Assembly (NCBI GenBank): GCA_029309925.1
Contig: JARKND010000005.1
Location: 434,001-498,000 of the forward strand
Direction: 5' to 3'
Length of the DNA: 64,000 nucleotides
Source of the DNA: Fulvivirgaceae bacterium JP3-4
GTDB lineage: Bacteria > Bacteroidota > Bacteroidia > Cytophagales > Cyclobacteriaceae
Positions within the stretch are counted from its first letter, which is position 1. Each line of letters begins with the position of its first letter. The translations under genes and the position numbers were made by a program. Below the pieces are notes generated by a model. That model did no database searches and was not told where the DNA came from. It saw only the letters and a program-made list of their open reading frames with translations. Positions 43,155-51,533 of this stretch are shown here, in pieces.

Positions 43155-43286
43155 GGTTCACAACGGCCTGTATACTGGAAATAAATGGTATACGGCTCAG
43201 ACTTTCATATAAGTTTTAATAGTTATATATTTGAATATTAGGCCGTTTCGTTATTAAGCGGCTGAAGGGGATTTTTTAAACTTATT

Positions 43287-43294
43287 TATATTTG
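43287..43294 (+). promoter_or_regulatory. Candidate -7 promoter elements before the M23 peptidase gene
   Basis: TATATTTG occurs at 43287-43294 and again at 43226-43233, both in the 170-base gap between dsbD and the M23 gene. The nearer copy would give a leader of about 25 bases before the ATG at 43326. Neither has an obvious -33 box. Confidence 0.4.
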
Positions 43295-43325
43295 TTCCTC
43301 TTCACTTTTTAATCTCTTCAAATTG

Positions 43326-44618
43326 ATGACAAAACGCTGGCTCGGATTTCTTTGCATTATTACGATGGCAGGCGCTGCTGCGCTAATGAACAACTATTAT
43401 CTACCGTCTCTTGAAAGAAAGACGGTGGTACGAACAGACACCGTAACAAATGTTGAAGTTGAAAAGGAACCGCGGATTTTGTACGGGATGATCCTTGATG
43501 ACGACCATCTCGTGATTGAAGACAAGATCAAGCGGAACGAGCGCCTGGGCGACATTCTGGAACAATACAACGTACCAGCGAGCATCATTCATGAAATTTC
43601 AAACCTTTCGCGCAAGATCTTCGACCCGCGCAAAATTGCAGCAAATAAAAAATACACATTGATCTGTGATCAGGATTCACTGATGCGCGCAAGAGCGTTG
43701 GTATATGAGCCGAACGCTGTGGAGTATGTCGTATTCAAGTTTGGCGACTCTCTTTCAGTTGACCTGATGAAACGCGATGTGATTGAAGTTGAGAAAACCG
43801 TAACGGGTGTTATCACTTCTACACTCTCAGCCTCCATTGAAGAAATGGGGATTTCAAATGACCTGACAAACCGTTTCGTAGATATTTTCGGATGGCAGGT
43901 AGATTTCCAGAGACTTCAGAAAGGCGACAAATTCAAGCTGATCTATCACGAGAACCAGGTTGATGGAATTTCCATAGGCATCAAGCAGATCGATGCAATT
44001 TATTTTGAGCATTTCGGCCATGCATACTGGGCTTTCCCATTCGATCAGGGCGATGGTGTCGACTACTTCGATGAACAGGGTAAGAGCATGCGCAAGGCGT
44101 TTCTCAAATATCCGATCGAATTCACACGCATCAGCTCACGTTACAACCTCAACCGCTTCCATCCTGTACAGAAGAGATATAAGGCACACCTGGGAACTGA
44201 TTTCGCTGCGCCAACGGGCACACCAATCCGTACCGTGGGCGATGGCGTTGTTCTCGAAGCGCAGTACAAAGGTGGAAATGGAAACTACGTGAAGATCCGT
44301 CACAACGCCACTTACACCACGCAATACCTTCACATGTCACGCATAGCATCAGGTGTTCGGGCCGGAATGCGCGTGCGCCAGGGGGAAACTATTGGCTATG
44401 TAGGCAGCACGGGCCTGGCATCAGGACCGCACCTCTGCTACCGTTTCTGGAAAAACGGGCGCCAGGTTGATGCCCTTCGCGTGGAACTGCCTCCGTCTGA
44501 GCCTGTAAAGAAAGAACACAGGGAAGCTTTTGACGTGATCAAGACACAACTCATGCAAAAACTAAACGAGATACCGTTTGCGGAGACTGCAGCAGAAACA
44601 TACGCGTCTGCAAAGTAA
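43326..44618 (+). CDS. M23-family peptidoglycan metallopeptidase, membrane anchored
   Basis: The protein has 430 residues from ATG 43326 (a TTG one codon earlier is less likely). An N-terminal hydrophobic anchor (WLGFLCIITMAGAAALM) is followed by an OapA/LysM-like region (LGDILEQYNVPASIIHEIS) and a C-terminal M23 (LytM) domain: HLGTDFAAPTGTPIRTVGDG, GNGNYVKIRH, YLHMSRI and SGPHLCYRFW. The usual HxH of the last motif is HLC here, so a cysteine stands where a zinc-binding histidine is expected. The likely role is cleaving peptidoglycan cross-bridges during growth, if active. A terminator follows. Confidence 0.9.
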   Translation: MTKRWLGFLCIITMAGAAALMNNYYLPSLERKTVVRTDTVTNVEVEKEPRILYGMILDDDHLVIEDKIKRNERLGDILEQYNVPASIIHEISNLSRKIFDPRKIAANKKYTLICDQDSLMRARALVYEPNAVEYVVFKFGDSLSVDLMKRDVIEVEKTVTGVITSTLSASIEEMGISNDLTNRFVDIFGWQVDFQRLQKGDKFKLIYHENQVDGISIGIKQIDAIYFEHFGHAYWAFPFDQGDGVDYFDEQGKSMRKAFLKYPIEFTRISSRYNLNRFHPVQKRYKAHLGTDFAAPTGTPIRTVGDGVVLEAQYKGGNGNYVKIRHNATYTTQYLHMSRIASGVRAGMRVRQGETIGYVGSTGLASGPHLCYRFWKNGRQVDALRVELPPSEPVKKEHREAFDVIKTQLMQKLNEIPFAETAAETYASAK

Positions 44619-44644
44619 CCGCGGAATATTTCTATAAAATCACC

Positions 44645-44676
44645 GAAGACCTCGAATACCGAGGTCTTTCGTTTTT
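44645..44676 (+). terminator. Intrinsic terminator of the M23 peptidase gene
   Basis: GAAGACCTCG (44645-44654) pairs with CGAGGTCTT (44660-44668) across a 5-base loop, followed by TTCGTTTTT. It ends the M23 transcript before the patatin gene. Confidence 0.85.
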
Positions 44677-44746
44677 ATTTTCGGCCAATAGCTTATCTTG
44701 ATATAGGTCTTTGACGTTAATATTGCCAAAGATTTCAACCCGCATC

Positions 44747-47038
44747 ATGCGATTACCACTAGCCCTCGCCCTGCTGCTTTTGAGCACGTTGGCATTTTCC
44801 CAGAAGGTGGGACTAGTGCTCAGTGGTGGTGCGGCTAAAGGACTTGCGCACATTGGAGTGCTGAAAGCGCTCGAGGAAAACGAGATCCCCATCGATTATG
44901 TGGTGGGCACCAGTATGGGGGGAATCATCAGCGGATACTATTCCGCAGGACTAAGCCCCGAACAAATTGAGAATATTGCGCTTTCACCTGAGTTCCTCCG
45001 GTGGATAAACGGGCTTCCTGAAACAGGCTACAATTACTACTTCCATCAAAGTGACAACAACCCGAATTTCCTAACACTCAACCTTTCACTCGACTCAATT
45101 CTCAACCTTCAGTTGAACACAAGTCTGGCGAGTGATGTCTCATTGAATTTTGCGCTTGCCGAAAGTATGGCACTCGCCTCAGCCATTTCCGGAAATAATT
45201 TTGACAGCCTGTTCGTGCCTCTGCGTGTAGTTGCTGCCGATATTTTCACGCAAAATGAAGTAATCCTGAAGAAAGGAAGCCTGAGCGATGCATTGCGCGC
45301 AACGCAAACTGTTCCATTCTTTTACAACCCGATTCGCGTGGAGGGCAAATACCTCTTCGATGGAGGCGTCTACAACAACTTTCCGGTTGATGTTGCACAG
45401 AAGGAATTCAAACCTGACGTGATCATCGGGTGCAATGTATCGACAAAAATCTTCAATGAATATCCCTACGACCTTGATGAAAAACTGATCGCAAAATCAT
45501 TGCTGTTTCTTTTGCTTGATAAATCCGATCCGTCAAGTGTTCCGGCCAACGGTGTCTATATCCAGCCCAACCTGGAAGGATTTTCATCCTTTGATTTCGC
45601 GAAAGTGAAAAGTCTTATTGACAGCGGTTATCGCGAGACACTCCGACAGATGGAAGACATCAAACGAAAAGTACCGACTCGTGTAACGTGCGAAGAGGTA
45701 GCGGTAAAAAGGAACCGCTTCAACAGCAAGAGTCCACCAATCGTAATTTCTGATATTCAGTTTAAAGGATTCAACAGCAGTCAGCGTAAATACATCAGGC
45801 GTTTGTTCAAGTTCAATCCGAACAACAACAAGCCCCTCTACCTTGGCAAAGTGAAACGCGGATATTTTCGCATGGTAGCGGAAAGCTATTTCAGCAACGT
45901 TTATCCAAATATTCTGTATGACAGCGCAAGGCGATCGTTCCTGCTCTCGCTTACACGCAGGCCTCAGAAGAATTTTCAGGTTGACTTCGGGGGAGTAATT
46001 GCCACGCGGGATATCAGTAATATTTTCCTGGGACTCAATATTTACAATTTCGGAAATCAACTTCTGCATATTTCAGGAGGCTTTCAAACAGGAAATTTTT
46101 ACAAGTCAGCAGACGTAAAAGCAAGGATTGATTTTCCTTACCAGTTTTACATCGAGCCTGAATTTGAATATGATAATTGGGATTACCTCGAAGGTGATGA
46201 TCTGCTCAACGAAGTCGCCCAGCCTACAGTCCTTCGCAGAATTGACCGGATGGCTTCGGTGAACGTTGGTGTTCCGGCCGGAGACTTCTTTAAAAGCACA
46301 CTTTCCGTTGGGGGCATCAATAATATCGATCGGTTCAGCAACCGCGAATTCTTTAACAGTACAGACACACTTGATGAACTCCGCATCAGCGGATTGAAAA
46401 CTGAACTCTCGTTTTCTTCCAGCACCCTCAACCGCAAGCAATATGCCTCCTCGGGAAGAGCCTATTCATTTTCCATTCAATATTTCAATCTGAAAGAAAA
46501 TTACAAGCCTGGAAACACTTCCGTGGAAACAGAACCCATTATAGCTAGTCATCAATGGTTCCGTTTCAAGGCCAGTGCCGAGCAGTACTTTAATGCAGGA
46601 TGGTATCACCCTGGCTTTCTTGCCGAGGCCGTAATTTCTAATCAGCCCTTCTTTCAGAATTATTATGGCACCATCATCAACGCTCCCGCTTTTTCTCCAC
46701 TGCAGGACAGCAGAACACTTCTTCTTGAGAACTTTAGAGCCTTCAACTACCTGGCGGGAGGGCTGAGAAATGTATTCACACTGAAAAACAAAATTCAATT
46801 CAGGATTGATGGCTACTTGTTCAAACCATTCGAATATCTTCAGCAGGGGGCGGATCAGGAGGTAAATAAAATACAGGATTTAAAAAAAGTCTATTTCGCA
46901 GGCACGGCAGGATTCGTGATGCACTCTCCGATCGGCCCCGTCAGTTTAAGCCTCAACTATTATGACGATAAGCAGAACCGGTTTGGCGCATTATTGCATG
47001 TAGGGTTTTTGCTGTATAATAAACATTCGATTGAATAA
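44747..47038 (+). CDS. Patatin-like phospholipase fused to POTRA and Omp85-type beta barrel (type Vd-like)
   Basis: The protein has 763 residues from ATG 44747, which opens a signal peptide (RLPLALALLLLSTLAFSQ). The patatin domain (about 20-320) has the oxyanion glycine loop SGGAAKG, GTSMGG (catalytic Ser 56) and the dyad Asp in FDGGVYNN (about 205). Next comes a short POTRA-like module (PPIVISDIQFKGFNSSQRKY), then a long region of amphipathic strands to the end (FRIDGYLFKP, LHVGFLLYNK), typical of a 16-strand surface-antigen barrel. This is the layout of type Vd secretion proteins such as PlpD and FplA, except that the enzyme may stay attached. It is a single gene. Confidence 0.88.
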   Translation: MRLPLALALLLLSTLAFSQKVGLVLSGGAAKGLAHIGVLKALEENEIPIDYVVGTSMGGIISGYYSAGLSPEQIENIALSPEFLRWINGLPETGYNYYFHQSDNNPNFLTLNLSLDSILNLQLNTSLASDVSLNFALAESMALASAISGNNFDSLFVPLRVVAADIFTQNEVILKKGSLSDALRATQTVPFFYNPIRVEGKYLFDGGVYNNFPVDVAQKEFKPDVIIGCNVSTKIFNEYPYDLDEKLIAKSLLFLLLDKSDPSSVPANGVYIQPNLEGFSSFDFAKVKSLIDSGYRETLRQMEDIKRKVPTRVTCEEVAVKRNRFNSKSPPIVISDIQFKGFNSSQRKYIRRLFKFNPNNNKPLYLGKVKRGYFRMVAESYFSNVYPNILYDSARRSFLLSLTRRPQKNFQVDFGGVIATRDISNIFLGLNIYNFGNQLLHISGGFQTGNFYKSADVKARIDFPYQFYIEPEFEYDNWDYLEGDDLLNEVAQPTVLRRIDRMASVNVGVPAGDFFKSTLSVGGINNIDRFSNREFFNSTDTLDELRISGLKTELSFSSSTLNRKQYASSGRAYSFSIQYFNLKENYKPGNTSVETEPIIASHQWFRFKASAEQYFNAGWYHPGFLAEAVISNQPFFQNYYGTIINAPAFSPLQDSRTLLLENFRAFNYLAGGLRNVFTLKNKIQFRIDGYLFKPFEYLQQGADQEVNKIQDLKKVYFAGTAGFVMHSPIGPVSLSLNYYDDKQNRFGALLHVGFLLYNKHSIE

Positions 47039-47069
47039 GGTCGAAATTTTGGGTACTTCTGCCCAGAAA

Positions 47070-47107
47070 GTAAACGGGTTGGCCAAATTTTTTAATGTAC
47101 CGTTTAC
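47070..47107 (+). terminator. Possible terminator after the patatin gene
   Basis: GTAAACGG (47070-47077) pairs with CCGTTTAC (47100-47107) across a 22-base AT-rich loop, and an alternative pairing uses AACGGG with CCCGTTTTT. T-rich sequence follows (47113 onward). The loop is long, so this is weak support. Confidence 0.35.
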
Positions 47108-47161
47108 AGCCCGTTTTTAATTTTTTTCCCTATGTTTATCCCTCTAATTTCAATTGGTTTC

Positions 47162-49195
47162 ATGAAGAAATTCTTACTCGTCTCGGTATTATTTGTTTGT
47201 TTTCTATTAAAAGCTCAAGCGCAAACGGTTCAGTGGGCTTCCAAAGTCATTGAATTCTCGTCCGAACTCACACCAGTCCAATATTCAGCAAAACAAGCGT
47301 TAGGAAAGCCGGACGTACTCCCTGCCGGGGGCCAGAGCCCAAATGCGTGGGCACCTGATAAACCAAAGCGCAAGGAATTTCTAAAGCTCGGGTATGAAAG
47401 ACCAATGAGCATCCGTCAGATCGCAATTGCAGAATCCCATAACCCAAGCGCAATATTCCGGGTACTTGCCTATGATGAGGCTGGAAAGGAATATGTGATC
47501 AACACACTGAACCCAATGTCCGTACCGCTGAAAGGAAGAATGCTCAACATTTTTGTGGAACAGACTCCCTATAAAGTTGCCGCCATCAAAATTGAGTTCG
47601 ATGGCGCGGCCCTGCCGGATTATTTCGGCATTGACGCTGTTGCCATCACCGATTCAAACTATCCGATCATTGCCGACATCCCCAAACTCCAGCTCCTCGC
47701 GTCAGGTATCGTAATCGAAGCGCTCGATAAAAATGTAAACAGTGATTACAGCGAACTGAACCCACTCCTTTCACCTGATGGAAAGACATTGTACTTCAGC
47801 CGGAGAAACCACCCACAGAACATCGGTGGCGTGAACGATAAGGAAGACATCTGGTATTCTGAACTTGACTCATCCGGCCACTGGATGATTGCAAAGAACA
47901 TGGGCTCCAAATTCAATAACGAAGGCCCGAACTTTGTCAATTCCATTCAGTCGGTGACACCGGATGGAAAAACTGCGCTTCTGCTTCTCGGGAACAAGTA
48001 TATGCCAAATGGAAAAATGGTCGCTGGTGTTTCCGTCAGCTCGAATGTTGGCGGAGTATGGACCACACCTAAAGCGCTTAATATTAAGAATGACTACAAC
48101 TTCAACGAAAAGGCGAACTACTTCCTCACCAACAACAGACAGACATTGATCCTTTCGGTTGAGCGCGAAGATTCTTACGGTGATCGCGACCTTTACGTTT
48201 CATTCATGGGTTCAGACAGCATCTGGAGCGAACCGCTTAATCTCGGTGATGTAGTGAATTCGGCAAATGAAGAGTCGGCACCGTTCCTAGCTGCAGATGA
48301 TAAAACACTATACTACTCTTCGAAGGGTTTCAGCGGATATGGATCGAGTGACATCTACGTTTCGCGAAGACTTGATGATTCATGGACAAGCTGGTCGGAG
48401 CCGGAGAACCTTGGCCCGGAGATCAATTCGCCACTGGAAGATTTGTTTTTCAATATTCCTGCACAAAGCGAATACGCTTACTACTCCCGCGGTGTAACGG
48501 AAACAAACACGGATATTTTTCGCGTCAGGCTTCCGATTGTGAAGAGTCCTGACCCATGGGTTACTGTGAAAGGAAAAATCATCGATGCCGCTACGGGAAA
48601 ACCCATAGCATCCAAAATCATCTATCAGCGATTGCCAGACGGAAAAGAGCTCGGGATTGCGCAGTCAAATCCTGAAACAGGTGAATATGAGATCAGGCTG
48701 CCGGGCGGATACCTGTATGGTGTGAGAGCAGAAGCAAAAGATAAAATTTCAGAAAGCCAGAATCTCGACCTGAGAAATATCACTTCTGACCAGACGATCG
48801 AGCATAAGGATTTCAATCTTGATCCTATCCAGGTGGCAACCGTTCAGGAAAACGTGACGATCAACCTCAACAACGTATTCTTCGACTTTGATAAAGCAAT
48901 ACTCAAACCCGAATCATTCCCTGAGCTCGACCGCATTGTGGCACTGATGAAAGAAAGAAGTGGCATGCAGATAGAAATCACCGGCCATACCGACAACGTT
49001 GGAACTGAGCAATACAATATGGGATTGTCGCAGCGCAGAGCTCGTGCCGTGGTAAAGTATCTTACCGAAAAGGAAATAGCGGCCGGCAGGATTAAAACTC
49101 AGTATTTCGGTGAGTCTAAGCCGGTGGATACAAATGCAACAAAAGAAGGGCGCAGAAGGAACAGAAGAGTTGAATTCAAGATTTTGAAGATGTAA
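47162..49195 (+). CDS. OmpA-family protein with discoidin-like, PD40 and CarboxypepD_reg-like domains
   Basis: The protein has 677 residues from ATG 47162 with signal peptide (MKKFLLVSVLFVCFLLKAQAQ). The N-terminal ~150 residues look like a galactose-binding/discoidin-like beta sandwich. Residues about 190-460 hold PD40 (WD40-like) units (NPLLSPDGKTLYFSRR; APFLAADDKTLYYSSKG). About 475-550 is a carboxypeptidase-regulatory-like domain (VTVKGKIIDAATGKPI). The C-terminal OmpA domain has FFDFDKAILKPESFPELDRI, ITGHTDNVG and GRRRNRRVEFKI, which bind peptidoglycan. It resembles PorE, a type IX secretion component, but lacks TPRs. Its paralogue follows after 9 bases. Confidence 0.88.
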   Translation: MKKFLLVSVLFVCFLLKAQAQTVQWASKVIEFSSELTPVQYSAKQALGKPDVLPAGGQSPNAWAPDKPKRKEFLKLGYERPMSIRQIAIAESHNPSAIFRVLAYDEAGKEYVINTLNPMSVPLKGRMLNIFVEQTPYKVAAIKIEFDGAALPDYFGIDAVAITDSNYPIIADIPKLQLLASGIVIEALDKNVNSDYSELNPLLSPDGKTLYFSRRNHPQNIGGVNDKEDIWYSELDSSGHWMIAKNMGSKFNNEGPNFVNSIQSVTPDGKTALLLLGNKYMPNGKMVAGVSVSSNVGGVWTTPKALNIKNDYNFNEKANYFLTNNRQTLILSVEREDSYGDRDLYVSFMGSDSIWSEPLNLGDVVNSANEESAPFLAADDKTLYYSSKGFSGYGSSDIYVSRRLDDSWTSWSEPENLGPEINSPLEDLFFNIPAQSEYAYYSRGVTETNTDIFRVRLPIVKSPDPWVTVKGKIIDAATGKPIASKIIYQRLPDGKELGIAQSNPETGEYEIRLPGGYLYGVRAEAKDKISESQNLDLRNITSDQTIEHKDFNLDPIQVATVQENVTINLNNVFFDFDKAILKPESFPELDRIVALMKERSGMQIEITGHTDNVGTEQYNMGLSQRRARAVVKYLTEKEIAAGRIKTQYFGESKPVDTNATKEGRRRNRRVEFKILKM

Positions 49196-49204
49196 CTTTA
49201 GAAC

Positions 49205-49912
49205 ATGAGAAAATTATTTGCAGCGATAACAGTAGGCTTTCTCTTTTCAGGTTCTAATGCGTTGCCCCAGGCGATAGACAGTCTCATCTATGCTGAGGGA
49301 AGAGTGATCAACGCACAAACGAAAGAACTCATCGCTGCCCGTATTACCTATCAAAGTCTTCCTTACGGAAATAAAGTAGGCGTCATCAACAACAGCCAGT
49401 TTTCATTTCCAATGTTTGATGGTGAAAAATATTCCATCATCGTTGAGGCTTCCGGGTTTGCTCCTGCGAAATACATGCTCGACCCGGCTGATGCCAACAG
49501 TGAAAGGAAAGTGATCAAAGACATTGAGCTGTCAAATGGATCTGCACCTAAGTCCACGCACGTTGTGGGTCACGTGATGCGCCTGAACAACCTGATCTTC
49601 GAAGTTGGAAATTCCAAAATCGATCCTGAATCCTACGGTGAATTGGATCTGGTGGTAAACATGATGAAGGAAAACCCAACCATGGTCATACAGCTCGAAG
49701 GCCACACCGACTACGTTGGTGCAGCTGCGGATAACATGAAACTGTCTCAGCGAAGAGTTGAATCTGTCAGGAGCTATATTGCAGGGAAAGGCATTGCAAA
49801 ATCAAGATTGAAAACAAAGGCATTTGGCGGAACACAACCGCTGTCGCGCGACAACACCCCCGAAGCGCACAGGCTCAACAGACGCGTTGAAGTCCGAATA
49901 CTCGCAAACTGA
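49205..49912 (+). CDS. OmpA-family protein, short paralogue
   Basis: The protein has 235 residues with a signal peptide, an N-terminal carboxypeptidase-regulatory-like domain (YAEGRVINAQTKELIAARIT) and a C-terminal OmpA peptidoglycan-binding domain (FEVGNSKIDPESYGELDLVV, LEGHTDYVGAAADN, HRLNRRVEVRI). It corresponds to the last two domains of the protein encoded just upstream, so the pair likely arose by duplication with loss of the discoidin and PD40 parts. The 9-base gap indicates one operon. It should sit in the periplasm or outer membrane, bound to the wall. Confidence 0.9.
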   Translation: MRKLFAAITVGFLFSGSNALPQAIDSLIYAEGRVINAQTKELIAARITYQSLPYGNKVGVINNSQFSFPMFDGEKYSIIVEASGFAPAKYMLDPADANSERKVIKDIELSNGSAPKSTHVVGHVMRLNNLIFEVGNSKIDPESYGELDLVVNMMKENPTMVIQLEGHTDYVGAAADNMKLSQRRVESVRSYIAGKGIAKSRLKTKAFGGTQPLSRDNTPEAHRLNRRVEVRILAN

Positions 49913-49965
49913 TGGTGTGTTTGTGCATTTCTTAGTAAATGAGTGCTTGTTAAAAGCGCACAGAC

Positions 49966-49999
49966 ATTAACACATTAACACACTTAAACATTAACACAT
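49966..49999. repeat. Short ATTAACAC-type repeat upstream of the aldehyde dehydrogenase gene
   Basis: CATTAACACATTAACACACT is followed by AAACATTAACACATC, giving three near-identical ATTAACACA units just before the start at 50006. A single similar unit lies upstream of dsbD (ATTAACACATT near 40962). It may be a low-complexity promoter-region repeat; no function is known to me. Confidence 0.6.
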
Positions 50000-50005
50000 C
50001 TCGTT

Positions 50006-51436
50006 ATGGAAGCTGCGATAGTAAACACCAGTCCTGATCGGCTTACACACACTTTCGCTTCTATGAAAAGAAGTGCGGAAGCTCTCCGCACAGAGGCTTT
50101 GCAGAATCGCAAAGAAAGACTCCGCAAACTGCGCAGCTGGATCCATACAAATCGTCCGGCAATTCACAAGGCCATGCATGATGATTTTCGGAAAGCACCA
50201 GTCGAGGTCGATGCGATTGAGCTTTTTCATGTGCTCAACGAGATCAAGCTTGCCACTGACAATCTTGACGTATGGGCTCGCCCGAAGAAGATAGATGCGC
50301 CCATTACGATGCTCGGCACCAGGTCAGTTATCCAATACGAACCGCGCGGCTTATGTCTTGTGATTTCGCCATGGAACTACCCGTTCAGTCTCGCAGTGGG
50401 TCCGCTTGTCTCGGCACTTGCTGCAGGCAATGCAGTGATCCTGAAACCATCGGAGCTCACGCCTAACGTTTCGGCTCTGCTGGCATCGATGGTGAAAGAG
50501 ATATTCAGTGAGGATGTCGTGCGGGTCGTGGAAGGCGGTCCTGAAGTTTCGCAGTCACTGCTCAAACTTCCGTTCGATCATATTTTCTTTACGGGAAGCC
50601 CAGCGATCGGAAAGGTTGTAATGAAGGCTGCCGCAGAAAACCTCACCTCCGTGACGCTTGAGTTGGGAGGTAAGTCTCCAACCATCATCACAGCTTCGGC
50701 CAACATAAAAGACGCAGCACAGCGAACTGCGGTTGCAAAGTTTGTGAACAACGGACAAACCTGCATCGCACCTGACTACATGCTTGTAGATGAAAAAGTG
50801 GCCCCAAAATTCATCGATGCGTTTATAGATCAGAGCAAAAAACTATTTGCCGAAGAAGGAAGTTTTGAGAAATCTTCAAGCTATTGCAGAGTCGTGAACG
50901 ACCGTCACTTCAACAGGCTCAATGAACTTCTTCAGGACGCACTGACCAATGGCGCAAAGCTCGAATGGGGAGGAAACCCGGATTCATCAACGCGGTTCAT
51001 GCCACCCATGGTTCTCACCCAGGTTGCTCCAACCGCAAGAATAATGTCAGAAGAGATCTTCGGACCAATTATTCCCATCGTTACTTATCGGAGTCTCGAT
51101 GAGGTTATACAGACGATCAACAGCAGGCCGAAAGCGCTCGCCCTTTACATCTATTCAAACAGCCGATCCGACATAAATACAATTTTAAACCGGACGAGCT
51201 CCGGGGGAGCGTGTATCAATGAATCGGGTATTCATTTCCTGCACCACAACCTTCCTTTCGGAGGTGTTAACAACAGCGGAATCGGAAAATCTCATGGTCA
51301 TTATGGTTTTCTCGCGTTTTCAAACGAAAAACCCGTTCTCAGACAAAAAAGCGGACTTACCTCGGTACGGCCTTTTTATCCCCCCTATACAAAAGTGTCA
51401 CAAAAATTGATGGATTGGTTTTTGAAGCTCTTTTAA
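50006..51436 (+). CDS. Aldehyde dehydrogenase (ALDH3-like)
   Basis: This 476-residue NAD(P)-dependent enzyme has catalytic Cys 253 in NNGQTCIAPDY, general-base Glu 219 in LELGGKSP, Asn 124 in SPWNYPFSL, and FFTGSPAIGK for cofactor binding. The length and the short C-terminus with LPFGGVNNSGIGKSHG match the class-3 (fatty or aromatic aldehyde) subfamily rather than the longer class 1/2 enzymes. The last residues (VSQKLMDWFLKLF) form an amphipathic helix that could touch the membrane. It oxidises aldehydes to acids. It is a single gene. Confidence 0.92.
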   Translation: MEAAIVNTSPDRLTHTFASMKRSAEALRTEALQNRKERLRKLRSWIHTNRPAIHKAMHDDFRKAPVEVDAIELFHVLNEIKLATDNLDVWARPKKIDAPITMLGTRSVIQYEPRGLCLVISPWNYPFSLAVGPLVSALAAGNAVILKPSELTPNVSALLASMVKEIFSEDVVRVVEGGPEVSQSLLKLPFDHIFFTGSPAIGKVVMKAAAENLTSVTLELGGKSPTIITASANIKDAAQRTAVAKFVNNGQTCIAPDYMLVDEKVAPKFIDAFIDQSKKLFAEEGSFEKSSSYCRVVNDRHFNRLNELLQDALTNGAKLEWGGNPDSSTRFMPPMVLTQVAPTARIMSEEIFGPIIPIVTYRSLDEVIQTINSRPKALALYIYSNSRSDINTILNRTSSGGACINESGIHFLHHNLPFGGVNNSGIGKSHGHYGFLAFSNEKPVLRQKSGLTSVRPFYPPYTKVSQKLMDWFLKLF

Positions 51437-51533
51437 CGAAGGCATAATCTGCAGGTACGATTTTTCTGGAATTTTCAGTCGCTCGTTTAGTAATTTGCGA
51501 CCTTATTAGCGTTATCTCTAAAACTTAGGAAAT

